From Alentia gelatinosa (taxonomy: Eukaryota > Annelida > Polychaeta > Phyllodocida > Polynoidae): a stretch of DNA of 64,000 nucleotides. Below, one piece after another: positions 31,146 to 43,615 of the stretch. The notes beneath the pieces were generated by a model that was given only the letters and a program-made list of their open reading frames with translations, made no database searches and was not told the origin of the DNA. The stretch covers positions 40,775,950 through 40,839,949 of the forward strand of contig OX465579.1 of assembly GCA_950022655.1 (NCBI GenBank), read 5' to 3'. Positions within the stretch are counted from its first letter, which is position 1. Every line of letters starts with the position of its first letter. The translations under genes were made by a program, and so were the position numbers.

Positions 31146-33880
31146 TTAACCTAATAAAACCATGCTTGGTTTTAAAGGGTACTAGAATTAAGTATTTTAA
31201 AAATAGAAATGATACCGGAATGTGATATCGCACGGTTGCAATGATTGAGATTAATAACAAGTCACTAACTTGATGTTGGAATGATGATATTGTACGAACT
31301 ACGGCAATAAAAGAAGCATGATGGGAAAATTCAGTTCGCCATCAGAAAGGTCCCGACTTCGTATACTACTCGTAGATCGCGCTCTTTGAACTGTAACTGC
31401 TCCGGGTCACGCATGTCATACCATGCAGACCTTTATTGAACCTGTCACCTGGTACCGCTGTAGAACCATCACCAAGGGATGTGAGAGGTTATCGAGGCCC
31501 ATTCCCGGTACACAAAATTTGAGTTTCTTATCTATGTTGATTCATGCATTCTACTTTCATTAAGGCCTCGCGTTCACCTACTACGATAGAAATTTAGACC
31601 TACCGATATGGCGCCGATACAAAAAGTCAATATCGGAGGCATATTGGGAAGGTGCAAAATCGTAGACATATGTCTAGACATCCCACTTCACCATGTATCC
31701 TAAGGAGTTTTTTTCGGTGCCTAATCACAGAAACGTGGTCAACTGCCCCGATATTAGGTGACCTTCCGACGCGATCTTCATTTTCTATCTTAAGGTGCAT
31801 ACAGACCATATCAGAGCCATATCGTAGTAGGTGGACGCCGGGCTTAATACTGACCCATGACCATTCCTCTATTGATTGGTGAAATTGATGACACCAGGTA
31901 ACAAAAGTCACGAACATCATTCTACCTACCTTTCTTTAAAGTTTGTGATCGATAACAATTTTGTTGCTATCATAGTTTGGAATAAATTACCGGCTGATTT
32001 GACATAAAACTGAAGAATACAAAAAGTTACTTATCACGGCCCCTATAGAACCAGACCCTAATAACATAGAGGATATCCTAATTATACAGTACATACGACC
32101 GGTTAATTCCTTTTGGCAAAAACACAGGAAGAAGGGGCTCTGCAAGGGGTTGGTCTCTTTCAATGAGCCATTAGGGTCTGATCGACGGAGCTAATATAGC
32201 TTTTTGTGAGCTATATGTCTCCCCCACTTTACAGCCGCCGCGTGGTTGCGGTTATTTCTTCCATTGGCATGTCATCTAGGATAGAATTACTATATGTGAG
32301 GTGGTGTGGAACACGAAGGTATAGGGGCCGCGGGAAACGACTCGTGAGATCTGGCAAGGTGTGTGCTCCGGGTCGGTGTGCTGAGAATGGGAATTGGCGT
32401 TAGTTCCGCCTCCTGTCGACAGGGGAAGTCTTATCGGGGCGACAGGTGGCGCTTCGATGACACGCCGCCTAGTGGAGGCTGTCTAAATGCTCCGACTGCG
32501 GGTCTGTCTCCGCATTTCTGTGACACCATGTTAGACCTCCTATCTTTTTGTCTCTTCCTATCGCCGAACCATCCTTTTGCTCCTTTCCCTTGACATATAC
32601 CGCACGTAGAATGTGTAGCTACTATAAGGGTTGTCCGTGGAATCATATCAAGTGCCGTTTGACCTTTTTGCACAAGAAAACCAACACGACATTATTGTAT
32701 GTAGATGGCTGCTATAGGCCTATTACCTTACATCTCATTTTACCATCTGTCCCTGGCGTGCATATCTATTTTATGATAGAAAAAACTCTTCTCGGGTACC
32801 TCCATGTATCAAAGAGGTGGCATAATAAACGTGATTAGGCGATATATTGGTTGTATATGTTTACTGATTGGCTATATAAACAGATATAGATCGTACTATA
32901 AGTTATGGTGTTCCCACGAACCGAGGATTTAGAGCTATATTACACTGACCCAAAGACACTCTAGTGCTAGACTATTATTCTACTCGAGGTGAAATGTTGG
33001 ATTTACCATTTTGTGACATAATTCATTACGTATCTTCTTATGTGATTGATGAGCAATGCCAGACTCATAGAAAATCAGTTGTATGTAAAGAAATCCGTCG
33101 TGTATTACTGTCGGACTGATAGAACCCTGTAGTACAGAGTGACAGTATGTCATGGACAAAGATGTTCAGCGCAGGGAGTCAGTTGCATCTGTCAAACGTG
33201 CTCTACAGTGTGTGTAGGAGGAGATTCTCTTTGATTATGGTCTACTTTCTGGTATTCTGATACCATCTTTTTTCCATGTCATCCCATTATCCTTCTCGCT
33301 TTTTCCAGTATTCCTTTTTTTTATTTGATTGTGTTTAAAGAGGGGAATTATACTTTTTATACTGTTACTTCTTTAACAACAGGATGAATTGATGTACTGT
33401 CAGATGAGATGTTGCAAATAAGCAGGTTTTAAAGACAGAAAAATTAATGTTTGAATATAGTGACTTCAGCGTTGTCTGGCCAAATCAGATCCGTTATTTC
33501 TCTGATGACTAGGCAGGATGAATAAAGAGTGTCCAACAAATTCTACCATACAAAGGTTAAACAGTTTTCCCTGGGGGACTAGGATAACCATACAATAGTG
33601 TTTGCTTCATTGCAGTCCCAATAGAGGCGCTTCTTCATATCAGCAATACCATCACGAGGATCAACATACCCATGACTAATCTCCATTAATGACTTCTCTA
33701 GTCTGTGAAACCACAGACCTGCTGGTCCATACTGGGACCAATTCAGACCGAAAGTTTAAAAAAACAACCCGCAGTTCCATCATTAGGGCAGGAGAAGAGG
33801 GAGTGACAGATCTGGTAGCACTGCTCACCTAGGACTGCTGGCCTCATCAACAGTGCCTTCTTCCGATCGGAATAGTTTCG
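31146..33880. other. Non-coding stretch
   Basis: No gene is supported over 2.7 kb. Open frames near 31.7 and 32.4 kb are short and motif-free. The sequence alternates between AT-rich and moderately GC-rich patches (32,290-32,520). Confidence 0.4.
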
Positions 33881-36250
33881 ACTAGGCTTTATAACCGAGC
33901 TTTGCCTTGTGTCCCGCCATCATTGCCCATGGCTACGGTAGGCATTCAAACAGAAGCGCCTTCTGCAAAGGTCGATGTCGTCGTTAGTGTGTTCATTGGA
34001 GCTGTCATCCGTATGTTACACCCCCCCCCCCCTCCCCCCACCGCCCAAACCGCTCCCATTGCCTTTTGTATCAAATGTTGTGGTCATGGCTCCCATAGTG
34101 AGGGTGAGCTGGGAGAATGGGAGATCACGTGGAAGGTGGAAGGTGTAGTTTATGTACATGGAGGGTGTCTAGGACCATCGTAGAATGTCTGGAATGTATA
34201 CAATCTATAGAATATGTCTTGAATATACACAATCCTTTTCAATATTATAAAGTATGTCTTTAATGCATCCTGGAATATCTACTCCTGCCGCTTGCACCCC
34301 CCCCCCCCCCCCCCCCACCCTCTGCCCATTAGAGGACGGCCGTACTTTCCACAATTGGATTATTTTGTCGGGGCTACTTCATCGCCAACCGCTAGCAGCA
34401 AACGACCGTGATTCCTGCTGACAAGGCATTGTGTGTTCTGGCCAAGTTACGTCCCACCCATCACGGAATAGGGAAAAGCACCACTATCGTTTTCCTTGTT
34501 CATGAAAGCAAGGCTCTATCTGCCGCATCTCCTCTCGGACTTTGATCAAGGACCAGACACCTGAGAGGATATTCTAGCAGATTTGGTTTGATTTGCTATG
34601 AACAGACATGGCTTTCACAGGGGCGTGGAAGTTCCAAATGTGATGAATGAAGGATATCAAGAAATAAGAGAGTGCCCCTGACTCATACTGGAATAGGAAT
34701 TGGAAGAGGGGGGCCGCCCTAGTGTTTTTAATCTGGACCCGAAGGAGTGCGATGGATTACGGGGTGCAAGTGATGCCGAGCGGAAGGGGGTAGGGGATTC
34801 AGAGAGAAACTAATAGTGAGCAGGTGGGCGGGAGATGACAGGCGCAGGGGCGGAGGGCGCAGGGTGCAGGGTGGGTGGGGATTGGAGTGGGCCAGGTGGC
34901 AACGAGAACACGATGACTCCTTTCATTCCCAGCACCATTTGTGGCGACATTTCCCCACCCTCAAGTGCCTGCGGCCGAAAACCCTTTACACTGGAACTGC
35001 TGGAACGCGTCGTCCGCAGTCAGCCAACTACCACCCATCCCGACTCTCTCCCCACCGCTCTCCTTCAACCTCAACTAACCCTCCCCCACTCCTCTGCCTC
35101 GTCGTATTGAAGGGAGGATTACCTCCTCCCACTATGCCCCTCCCACCTCCACCCGCAAGCCACCCGGCACAGCTTCCCACTAATAACACCCGCTCGACGA
35201 TTTCCCAGCTCTAATTATCTGCCCACTGGGTAGTCCGCCGCCCACAGGTCGACCAATAACACTGTATTGCCGCTGCCTTTCAGAGGGAAGCTGCTCAGAG
35301 CTGCTCAGAGCTGTTAGGAGCAGGCAGTGAAATGCCCACGCATCCTCGTAGTGCATGTTTCTGGTTAAGGCTCTTTCACCGGTGGTGAAAGTTGCATCAA
35401 GCTGCAACATTGCTGCCCTCAGGCCAGGTTCCCTGTCCATCACCTAATATGATACTTATCTTAAAGCGGAAGGTAGTGATCCATCTAGACTACGCTCCGT
35501 CTCCCATATGCTGCCTGACCAATGCTAGCGTTACGGGATGTTAATGTCCCGGTGTACACTGTCAACACCTCGCCCATCAGCGCCAATAGCGAATGTACTT
35601 AGTGTAGTCAGGCGTTGCGAGGCAGTGGGCGGGGAATGCAGGGCGCGAGACGGGGCGAGACAGGGTCTTTTCATGAGACAACATACCTAGATGCAATGAG
35701 AAATATGTATGAGGTTGAATGCTCCCCGGGTAATACTATAACGTATCCAATATCATATGTATCAGTAGAGAAAAAATGACAACCATGACTGATTGCATCA
35801 GTAAACAATTGATATCCCTTTTGTGATAATTCACCTATTGGTGGCAAATTTTTTAATCAATTCAGCGTGTATTGCAGATTTCAGGAAGACTCCTCGTTAA
35901 AATCAATTAAGGGATCCCCCCCAACCTCCCCTCCTCCACCTTCATAAATACACACTAGGCCTTGACAGCACACCATCCATCATGTGAAGGGATTAGGGAT
36001 TGACGCTGAGGTGTTAGCTGTCAATAGCGATGCAGGGTGGGACTAATGGGCCTCCAGTCCATCGCCCATAACGCCGACACCTGAAACAGTGATTTTGCCA
36101 CTAGACACTCTCATGGCGCGGCATGTGTTGCCGCTAGGATCAAGCATTGAGCACCGGCCGTTGTGTGCCTATAAACTGTGTCCTTCCCCTGGAGGTTTCG
36201 AGGCGGCATGAGACGCAGGATGATGGTTTGCTTCACCGATCAACAAGATC
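33881..36250. other. GC-richer patch with poly-C tracts, no identified gene
   Basis: C-tracts lie at 34,020-34,038 and 34,297-34,316. From about 34,700 to 35,650 the base composition is clearly GC-richer and CpG-containing, with motif-free open frames on both strands (e.g. Pro/Ser-rich at 34,816-35,214). It could be a CpG-rich regulatory region or part of an unrecognised gene. No splice-linked coding segments were found. Confidence 0.35.
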
Positions 36251-37159
36251 CAGGCGCACATAGATATGAGATACAGGCACACGGGAGGTAACACGATGGC
36301 CAGGGATTCATTATTCTCCTGGTAAAAACTGCCACTGTACATTTAGTCTCAGGTCTGAAATTACATTCTAACGTAGCGTATAATAGACTTAACTAGAATG
36401 GATATTAACGGGCCATATCCTGACATAGGTGTCCCTAAATGATAAATCCCGATTTCCATATATGTGCTATATCTGTATATTTTTAAGAATGATGAAGATA
36501 TCAGAATACTTGGTTCTGGTTCGTGGCATCCATCTGGACAAAAACATCACGACATTAGAAATCTAGTCATCTGTTTTTCTCTTCAGCTTGCTAGAACCTG
36601 GGGACTCTATTTCTACTAATGCTACTGATTATTCAAAGTTTCTACTATAAGTACTATTTCATAGTTGTAGTCCGAAAGAGTGGGCAGCAATAGGACTGGG
36701 ATGAGATGTTTACAAAAGTCCATGAGGTGTCTACTACACCAAGTGTCCACTGTACATATTTTCAAATGTATTGGAATTTAAACAAATCTAAATTATTATT
36801 ACCGCAGTTATTATAAAAGCCACAAGGTAACAGCCATGCGGACGCGAATGCAATTTGGCCTTGAGGTTCAATATCCGTTAGTCCCTAATACCTATATAAC
36901 ACAAAGTCGGTTCCTGTTCCTTTCATATGGTTTACCAGGATCGTCTCACTAACAGTCCACTTGGTCTATGTGCATTCACAACAGACAATCACTGCGGAAA
37001 TAAGCGGCACTTTAGGCTTAGCCATAATCCCTACCTAATGAGAACTCGTTATGTTAACGATCAAATGTGCGTATCGTTATCACAAAGATTCCGAGCCAAA
37101 CAAACATAGACATCACTGCGCTATCGCAAATCCAGGAACCAACCACATTGACGAACCCT
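36251..37159. other. Non-coding stretch
   Basis: Nothing supported. Confidence 0.4.
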
Positions 37160-37209
37160 GGGAGCTGTTTCAAAACGTGGGTTAAGTCTATGGTTTTGAA
37201 ACAGCTCCC
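37160..37209. repeat. Perfect 17-bp hairpin
   Basis: GGGAGCTGTTTCAAAAC and its exact reverse complement GTTTTGAAACAGCTCCC are separated by 16 nt. It is short and isolated. It could be a tiny foldback element end or a structured RNA stem; there is no conservation information. Confidence 0.8.
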
Positions 37210-37639
37210 TGGCAGGGCAGTAACGCACCGTCCGGAAGAGAACAGTGGAAACTGAAAGAAAGGTGGGACCTACACATGGGGAGTCTGTGCGGGTTTGATA
37301 CTTGAAAGAGTAGCTCAAGTCAGGAGGTGATAAGAAACGCAAACCATCTATGTGATCCCATGAAGATAAAGCCAAAGGCAAATGGTCTTCATACTTAAGC
37401 TAGGAGCTAATGATATTTCCATTTACAATGGTTGAGCTCGGTACTTCTAATGTACAATAGACTCTCACATAACAACCACCTTGAAAATACAACTATTTAC
37501 AAACATTATGGCTTCGTCCTTATCCTTTTTCCTGCATTTTCTGTTTATCTTTTGGTTACATGGTCAATAAGAGCACTGTGCCAGGTACGGAGTCTGTTCC
37601 ATCAGACTATGACTGTTAGTAGAAGAAGTCAGTGAGTAG
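37210..37639. other. Non-coding stretch
   Basis: Nothing supported between the hairpin and the family C repeat. Confidence 0.4.
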
Positions 37640-37812
37640 TTGTGGGGACAGGGGGTATGGTAAGGCTGGATACTGGACCCCTACTCATTTTACCAGGCCT
37701 TTATAGTTCGCACATTGATAGTGAAGGGTTTAATTGTCTGCAGTAGGCTGTATGTCTATATGGGACCATTCTAGCCTCTAGGTGACGTATATGAGCGTAT
37801 TTTCCCGCGCTC
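37640..37812 (+). repeat. Dispersed repeat family C, copy 2
   Basis: Collinear with 115-296: GGGGTATGGT, GCTGGATACTGGACCCCT, CATTTTACCAGGCCTTTATA, GATAGTGAAGGGTTTAA, GACGTATATGAGCGTATTTT, CCCGCGCTCAAAAAC. Similar divergence along its length indicates an old copy. Confidence 0.75.
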
Positions 37813-39757
37813 AAAAACAAACCCGAAACTAAAGTGTTCTTGATGGAGTTCCAAAATTAGATAAACATGATGTGGTCTCAGCTTTTTCCTTTTCTAGTGA
37901 CATTGATGAATGATCACACATGAAGATGTAATAATGGAAACCTAACGGATGCGTGGGATGATACCTGACCTTCAGGTTAATCAACAATGTCGCACTGTGG
38001 TGCATAAAAGCCATTGCCCAGAGGGCTGACAAGACTTTCACTACATTGATTAACTGAGTAATACAAGACGTCATAGTGCTGTGTCTTCCTTTGACAGTTT
38101 TCTCCTGTTATTTTCGGGATTTTCACCGATGTTATATTTTTTGTTCGTACATGTATTACAGGAATGTCGAGCATTTAATTCATTATAGGGAGAAGACAGA
38201 TAAAAGGCTTTAATCGAACAACATCTTTGACTGGTCCATTTTAAACTATACATCCTAGAAATATGAAATCCAATATAGACGAATGTGAGTCAAAAATATG
38301 GTTCTGTTTTCGTTCCACCCCTTCATAGAGAAGTTAATCAAAGTGCACTGCATTCTCTCTTCGACGCTGTATGAGACGTCCGCCATATTGGAGGGGGACA
38401 CTATTTTATAACTCAAATGTATATGAATGACAATGCATGGTTAAGAAAACACAAGGGGAAACGCATCAGATTCTGGTTGTTGAGCAATATTATATCAAAT
38501 AGTATACTGGTTTGAGGTATTATATTACATAGCTTTGCTAATAAATTGTTTCGATGATATTCCTTAAGACAGATTTTATCAGGGCTCGGAAATGGCATAC
38601 TATAATACCGTCTACCTATGATGAATGTGATGGTGTTTATACAATACATGATTCAAGATGATTCTAACACGCAGTGTACATAACACTTGATTGGCAAGCG
38701 ACTGACAAAGCATGTACAATGTCAATGTAGGAACCGGAAAGGTTGTGACCAGTTATTACTTCCTGACTGCACTCTCCCACCGAAGCTTCTATGAATAATC
38801 CTCACGGTAAACAAGCTCTTTTTTACCACACTCCCATTAGTGTGTCCATTTTAAAGAGATGCTGAAACTTGAGGGCGAGATGAGCCGCTTCAATTTGTGC
38901 TCTCCTATTCCCCACCTGCTCAGACTGGATTGTCTGATATTACTACCTATAGAGTTTGAATACATGTTATCATGATGTGCCCTCACCGACCTGTATATAG
39001 CTGCCAAGTACATTTTATCGTGATAACAGCCAATGAATAAATCACGTGTATTTCAACAAGCGTTAATGAAGGATGTTTTAATGTCTTTATATGAATTCAT
39101 TCATTCATATACAGATTTTTCCATGGATATCATCAATAAAGGCCAGAGAAAAGGTCCCTGCAAATGCATCGATAATGCAGAGATAATCTTCCCATTCCAT
39201 GCGTACCTGAGACGAGCCCTTGAAACACCTGTCGTTTCCCACAACGTACCCCGCGTGCACTTACTGCAGCCAGAAGCGTGCAGTACCCGCCTTTTACGGC
39301 TGACGGCAGAACGAAGGCCGGCTTCCAAGAATAGCATCCGCAGGGGCAAATCTGCGCACCGTGTGTGGCATCAAAGACTATTCGATCAGGGTCTATGTAT
39401 ATGAATCTCTACAGATGCTGCTGGTGTTGCTGCCATAAACCCCATGGATATAGAAAACCCTTATTAGGAAGCTTTGCACCAGAAGAACGGCTATTAGTTG
39501 GATTCATTTTTATACAGAGCTCTATATTGCAAAGTGAACTTTACGGAATTTGACATTTCTGTTTTTAAGTAAGACTTGATGCACATTACATTACCATGTT
39601 CTAATAAAGAACATATGCATGGACCTCTCTTTACTAATTAAATATGCACAATTTCCTGATTTTCTACGCAAGACAGTTCCGACAATATTGACGATCATAA
39701 ATCAGCTATGATATAACATTTACAATAAGTAACTCCCAGGTCATATCAATGCAGCAA
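37813..39757. other. Non-coding stretch
   Basis: No gene is supported. An open frame at 39,033-39,404 has no recognised motif and no flanking splice-linked coding segments. Confidence 0.4.
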
Positions 39758-39925
39758 GGGGGCCATCCATAAAGTATGTACGGTACGCAGAATTTCTGAA
39801 ATTTTGGACCCCCCTCTCTAAATTTTGTACGCAATAGAATAAAGAAGGAGCATACGTAAAATTACCAAAGATGTTGACCCCCCCCCCCCCTCCTCTCAGT
39901 GCGTACGTACCTTATGGATGGCCCC
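39758..39925. mobile_element. MITE with GGGGCCATCCATAAAGTA ends, copy 1
   Basis: 168 bp bounded by GGGGCCATCCATAAAGTATG and its inverse (CGTACCTTATGGATGGCCCC). The interior has paired TACGCA/TGCGTA pieces and a C-tract (39,879-39,890). The same ends occur at 49,618-49,771 and partially at 57,949. Non-coding and non-autonomous. Confidence 0.85.
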
Positions 39926-41984
39926 AAATTGGTAAGATGGCGGATCTGGGGATGCGGACGCCTCTTAACAGTTACGTGATATGAGAAACCCTGCTGATTT
40001 ATCAATCATCTTTACCGCAGGCAGTTCCATCAGCGCGACAACAGATATGTTTGTTCGATTATAGGTTCCATAGTTACCGGTGATTTCCTGTAGTACTGCA
40101 GTACGTCTCCTGCTCCCTGGTGATAACTGATAGCAACACATTATTTTCTCCCAGTTTATCGCTAGCATAGGCTATATATCACAGCTCTATTACAAGCCTT
40201 GGTAACGTATCGTTCAGTCTGAATCTATATCATAGCTTTATTGCCAACATACATGTATTCCAAGTCTTGAGCTAGAAACTTCATACTTTGCAGTCTATCA
40301 TCTGTTTGGGTACTTGCACGGACAGAGTAGGATCCCATGATATGATGGTATCCCATGTCCACCATCACATCCCGGTACTAAGGTCTTGTTATGCACGAGT
40401 ACCCGGCAGCACGTAGGTAGCTTTGTACTGCGGTAGGCCCAATGAGTTGCAAATGATAGATGTAAATGATTGAATTAACATACAGGAATACTTTTCTAGT
40501 CTTTTTTCAGTTCCAGTTCCAGGCTGTGCGAGGCATCTGCCATAATCAACTTGTTTAATAGCCAGAATGTGTACTGCGCGATTCCCAAAGCTCAAAGCTC
40601 AGCAATTCTATTTCACATAGGTCCTGTCATGTAAGAAGCTATATAACCTCACCATTTGCTTCTACAACGTTTCAACAGTATTCCTATGGGCATATTGTAT
40701 AAGGGATAGGATAACACTGCTGGTGCCATTTTCTATCGCTTGTGTATCACGATGCTATCACGAGGAAGGATCATATCGTGAGTGAAGACCTCGGAGAAGA
40801 AAGATAGGGCTACCTTCAAGGCCACCCATCAGAGCATAGTATACGTCACCCGTGCGCCGTTAGAAATAGCATTATGCTAGTTTAGGTAGAACAACTATGT
40901 CCATGAATGAGCGCAGAACAAACAGGCTTTAACTTAAATGTGATAAATGCGCTCATAATGAGGCCCCCCACACGCTGTGAATAGACCAGGTCAAATAGAT
41001 ACATCCAACTAACAGGAACTTTCCAATGCCGATTTCATTCCATATAGCAGTAGCACCCTATAGGAATGCCATAGCTACCCACAAACAATCGGCATCCTAT
41101 CGAGGTCTCATTGCCAGATAAACGTTCAGATTACAGACAGTCACGAAATTACTGTTTTCAAATAGCATGACAGGTACGTGACGTTGTGGGTTGCGTGATA
41201 CCCCGGAGGCTGTCGATATAAATATGTGAACTTGCTACCTAGCCAGCAAAAACATCCGTTTTAACATAGGGCAACTGGGCACCTTAGTGATCACAGGGCT
41301 CATGTGACGTAACTTTGATATATTTCGCCACATCTATTCCCAGGGTAAAGGATGCACTTAATCTGGTTATTTTCTATGATTATCGACCTTAGCTTCTGGG
41401 GTATAAATATAGTTTCAGCATCAACGTCTGCGGACGGTTATTGATGTTATTGATTACGTGTCTTATGTGTATGTCTTTTAAGTCCTTTGTGTCTATTTAT
41501 GTGAGACGTATCAGGCATTCTATACAATCGTTACAGTGACATAGTGGGGTATCACTTGATCCTAGCACGATGGATACAAAACCCGTTGTAATAAAATAAT
41601 TACCATACTATTTTGTTTTCTTTTGCCTACTACTAGGCACACTGAACCATGTACTTTCGCATAAACATCGGGCTTCTATTGTTGATACAAATGATATTAG
41701 AAAAATGAAATACCGAATCTTTATGAGTTTAGATTTGCTCAAAAATGAGAATCCTGAAAGGCATTAGGAGAGTCGTATTGTAACACTGCTGAATAGCCAA
41801 GAGGTTTGCTCCGATTCAGTCGAGTACCATAAAATTGAAATAACAGCTCTTTTGTTCACTGTTTTGTTTATTGTCTCTGTCCAGCATGGACATTACAATG
41901 AAGGATGTCTTAAACGAAGGTTTATGTACAGAGGTCCTCACTGCTTATTATTCATGTACATGTATATTTCTTATTCAACACCTG
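39926..41984. other. Non-coding stretch
   Basis: Two kilobases of unique-looking AT-rich sequence without a supported gene, RNA or repeat. Confidence 0.4.
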
Positions 41985-42025
41985 CTTGAAGAAGTCTATT
42001 TAATATAGACGAAACGTCGCAACAA
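41985..42025 (+). other. Hammerhead-like motif (GAAGA / stem / GAAAC)
   Basis: TTGAAGA, then a 6-bp stem with 5-nt loop (GTCTAT TTAAT ATAGAC), then GAAACGTC. The order matches the hammerhead ribozyme core CUGANGA - stem II - GAAA. However, the first C is replaced by U (or a U is inserted), and no clear stem III or cleavage site was found. Similar motifs end some retroelements. Activity is unlikely in this copy. Confidence 0.3.
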
Positions 42026-43095
42026 CCTAAACCCAACTTTCCCCGTTACTTTGATGTATAATTACCCCAAATAAAACCAATCAATTATTTTCAACTTGTC
42101 TGTTTTTTTGTGGATCTTCTACCAACTTGTTATTTCTTATTCGCACAAGTTCACATTCCACAATTAAAAGATATGTTGGGTTGGGATCACTTTCCTCTTT
42201 GTGCCGGTTTAGAAAATATCTGTAATCAAGAACAGGTAGATTCTCCACCAATAATTCCCATTTGTACTTTGGAACAACCCTGACTTCAATGATGAAAACC
42301 ATAGTAAGAAACTACAACCATTGGGCATCTCACGTGAAGAATAATGCCACGACGATGTGTCTCCGTCACTTCACATCAAGCTGAGAGGCAAACTAAATAA
42401 TTCACTAAGCAAGTACTGACAAATCCACTTCCAGCACGAGTTGTTCCGCCAGTCATGAAGAGGCTTGATGAAGTATGTCCTATTACGGATTACGTTAGTG
42501 TATTACATTATAGCGGTGCTATAATCTCAGTTAGGCTACTTCCAATCTGATGAGACTTTGAGATCAAATGTTGCGCAAAGATTTTCCCAATACCGTCTAC
42601 TTCTATTCTAATATTCTTTTAATGGCATAAACCGATTTGCTCACGATGCAATGCGACTCATATATGAAGTTCATCCCGCACTCTGTATCACAGATCAATA
42701 TTTCGTTTGATATATAATATAAAACCTACTTGGCACCCAACCAACCAGCCAGATAGTTTTTCAGGCTGCAAATATATGTTAAGTACCAATGAGCCAATGA
42801 GGTACTTCAGTCTGAAGTAATTGATCATTGTCAACTGGGCACTCCCCTGAGACACTTAGGCAATCCTCTGTTCCTTAACCTGGCACACCAAGGGAAGGAG
42901 AGCCCAACTGGTGCAGTCAACTCGGAATATATACAATGACTCTGGATGGCCCAATAGCAATAGGGTGGTGTTGATTGTACTGGGGAGCAGTATGTCATCA
43001 GAGGAATTATGGTGAACACATTATAGAAAGTGGAGTTATTACAATACTTCGTAAGGCTGGAGGAAGGAGACCATGAACTATCGGTTGCCGGCAGG
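42026..43095. other. Non-coding stretch
   Basis: Nothing supported. AAATAAAACC at about 42,070 resembles a 3' end signal following the hammerhead-like motif, but no upstream element body is recognised. Confidence 0.35.
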
Positions 43096-43252
43096 TTTGT
43101 GGTTTATTGAGTGCGGGAAAACACGCTCATATACGTCATCTAGAGGTTAGAGTGCTCACACAGGCTTCCAGCTTACTGCAGAGAATCTAACACTTCATTA
43201 TCAATGTCCCAACTATAAAGGCCTGGCTAAATGAGCAAGGGTCCAGTATCAA
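43096..43252 (-). repeat. Dispersed repeat family C, copy 3
   Basis: Reverse-strand copy: CGCTCATATACGTCATCTAG, GAGGTTAGAGTGCTCACAC, CTGCAGAGAATCTAACACTT and AAGGCCTGGCTAAATGAGCA in the order expected for the reverse complement of the copies at 0.1 and 37.6 kb. A T-rich run follows at 43,257. Confidence 0.75.
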
Positions 43253-43394
43253 GCCTTTTTATTTTATTTTTTTTATTGTCAAATAATCGGTTCTCACTGA
43301 AGTAAGATCTTCCACCGTGGGGCATGGACAACTTATACATTATACATAACATGGATTCACAGTGAGTGTAGCTTTATATCTCGTATGAAGAGCA

Positions 43395-43615
43395 GCTTTA
43401 CACAGAGACACACGTACTATACATAGATACACAGAAATACAGACAGAGATACAGGCATATAGAGATACACAAACAGACAAAGACATTTAGACACTCTCAC
43501 ACACTGATAAACACTCTCAGGTACACACAGATACATACACTGACACAAAGAGATACACAGACAGATAAAGACATTCAGATACACATATAGATACACAGAT
43601 ATATACATAGATATA
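43395..43615. repeat. Degenerate (GATACACA)n / ACAGA microsatellite
   Basis: Interrupted GATACACAGACA-type repeats over about 220 bp. On the minus strand it gives a spurious Cys/Tyr/Val-rich open frame that is not a gene. Confidence 0.85.

Noticed and set aside
34816..35214. Pro/Ser-rich ORF in the GC-richer patch
   Set aside because: Low-complexity, overlapping frames open, no splice-linked neighbours or family match.
37160..37209. microRNA precursor candidate
   Set aside because: A 17-bp stem with 16-nt loop is shorter than a typical pre-miRNA and there is no conservation or expression evidence.
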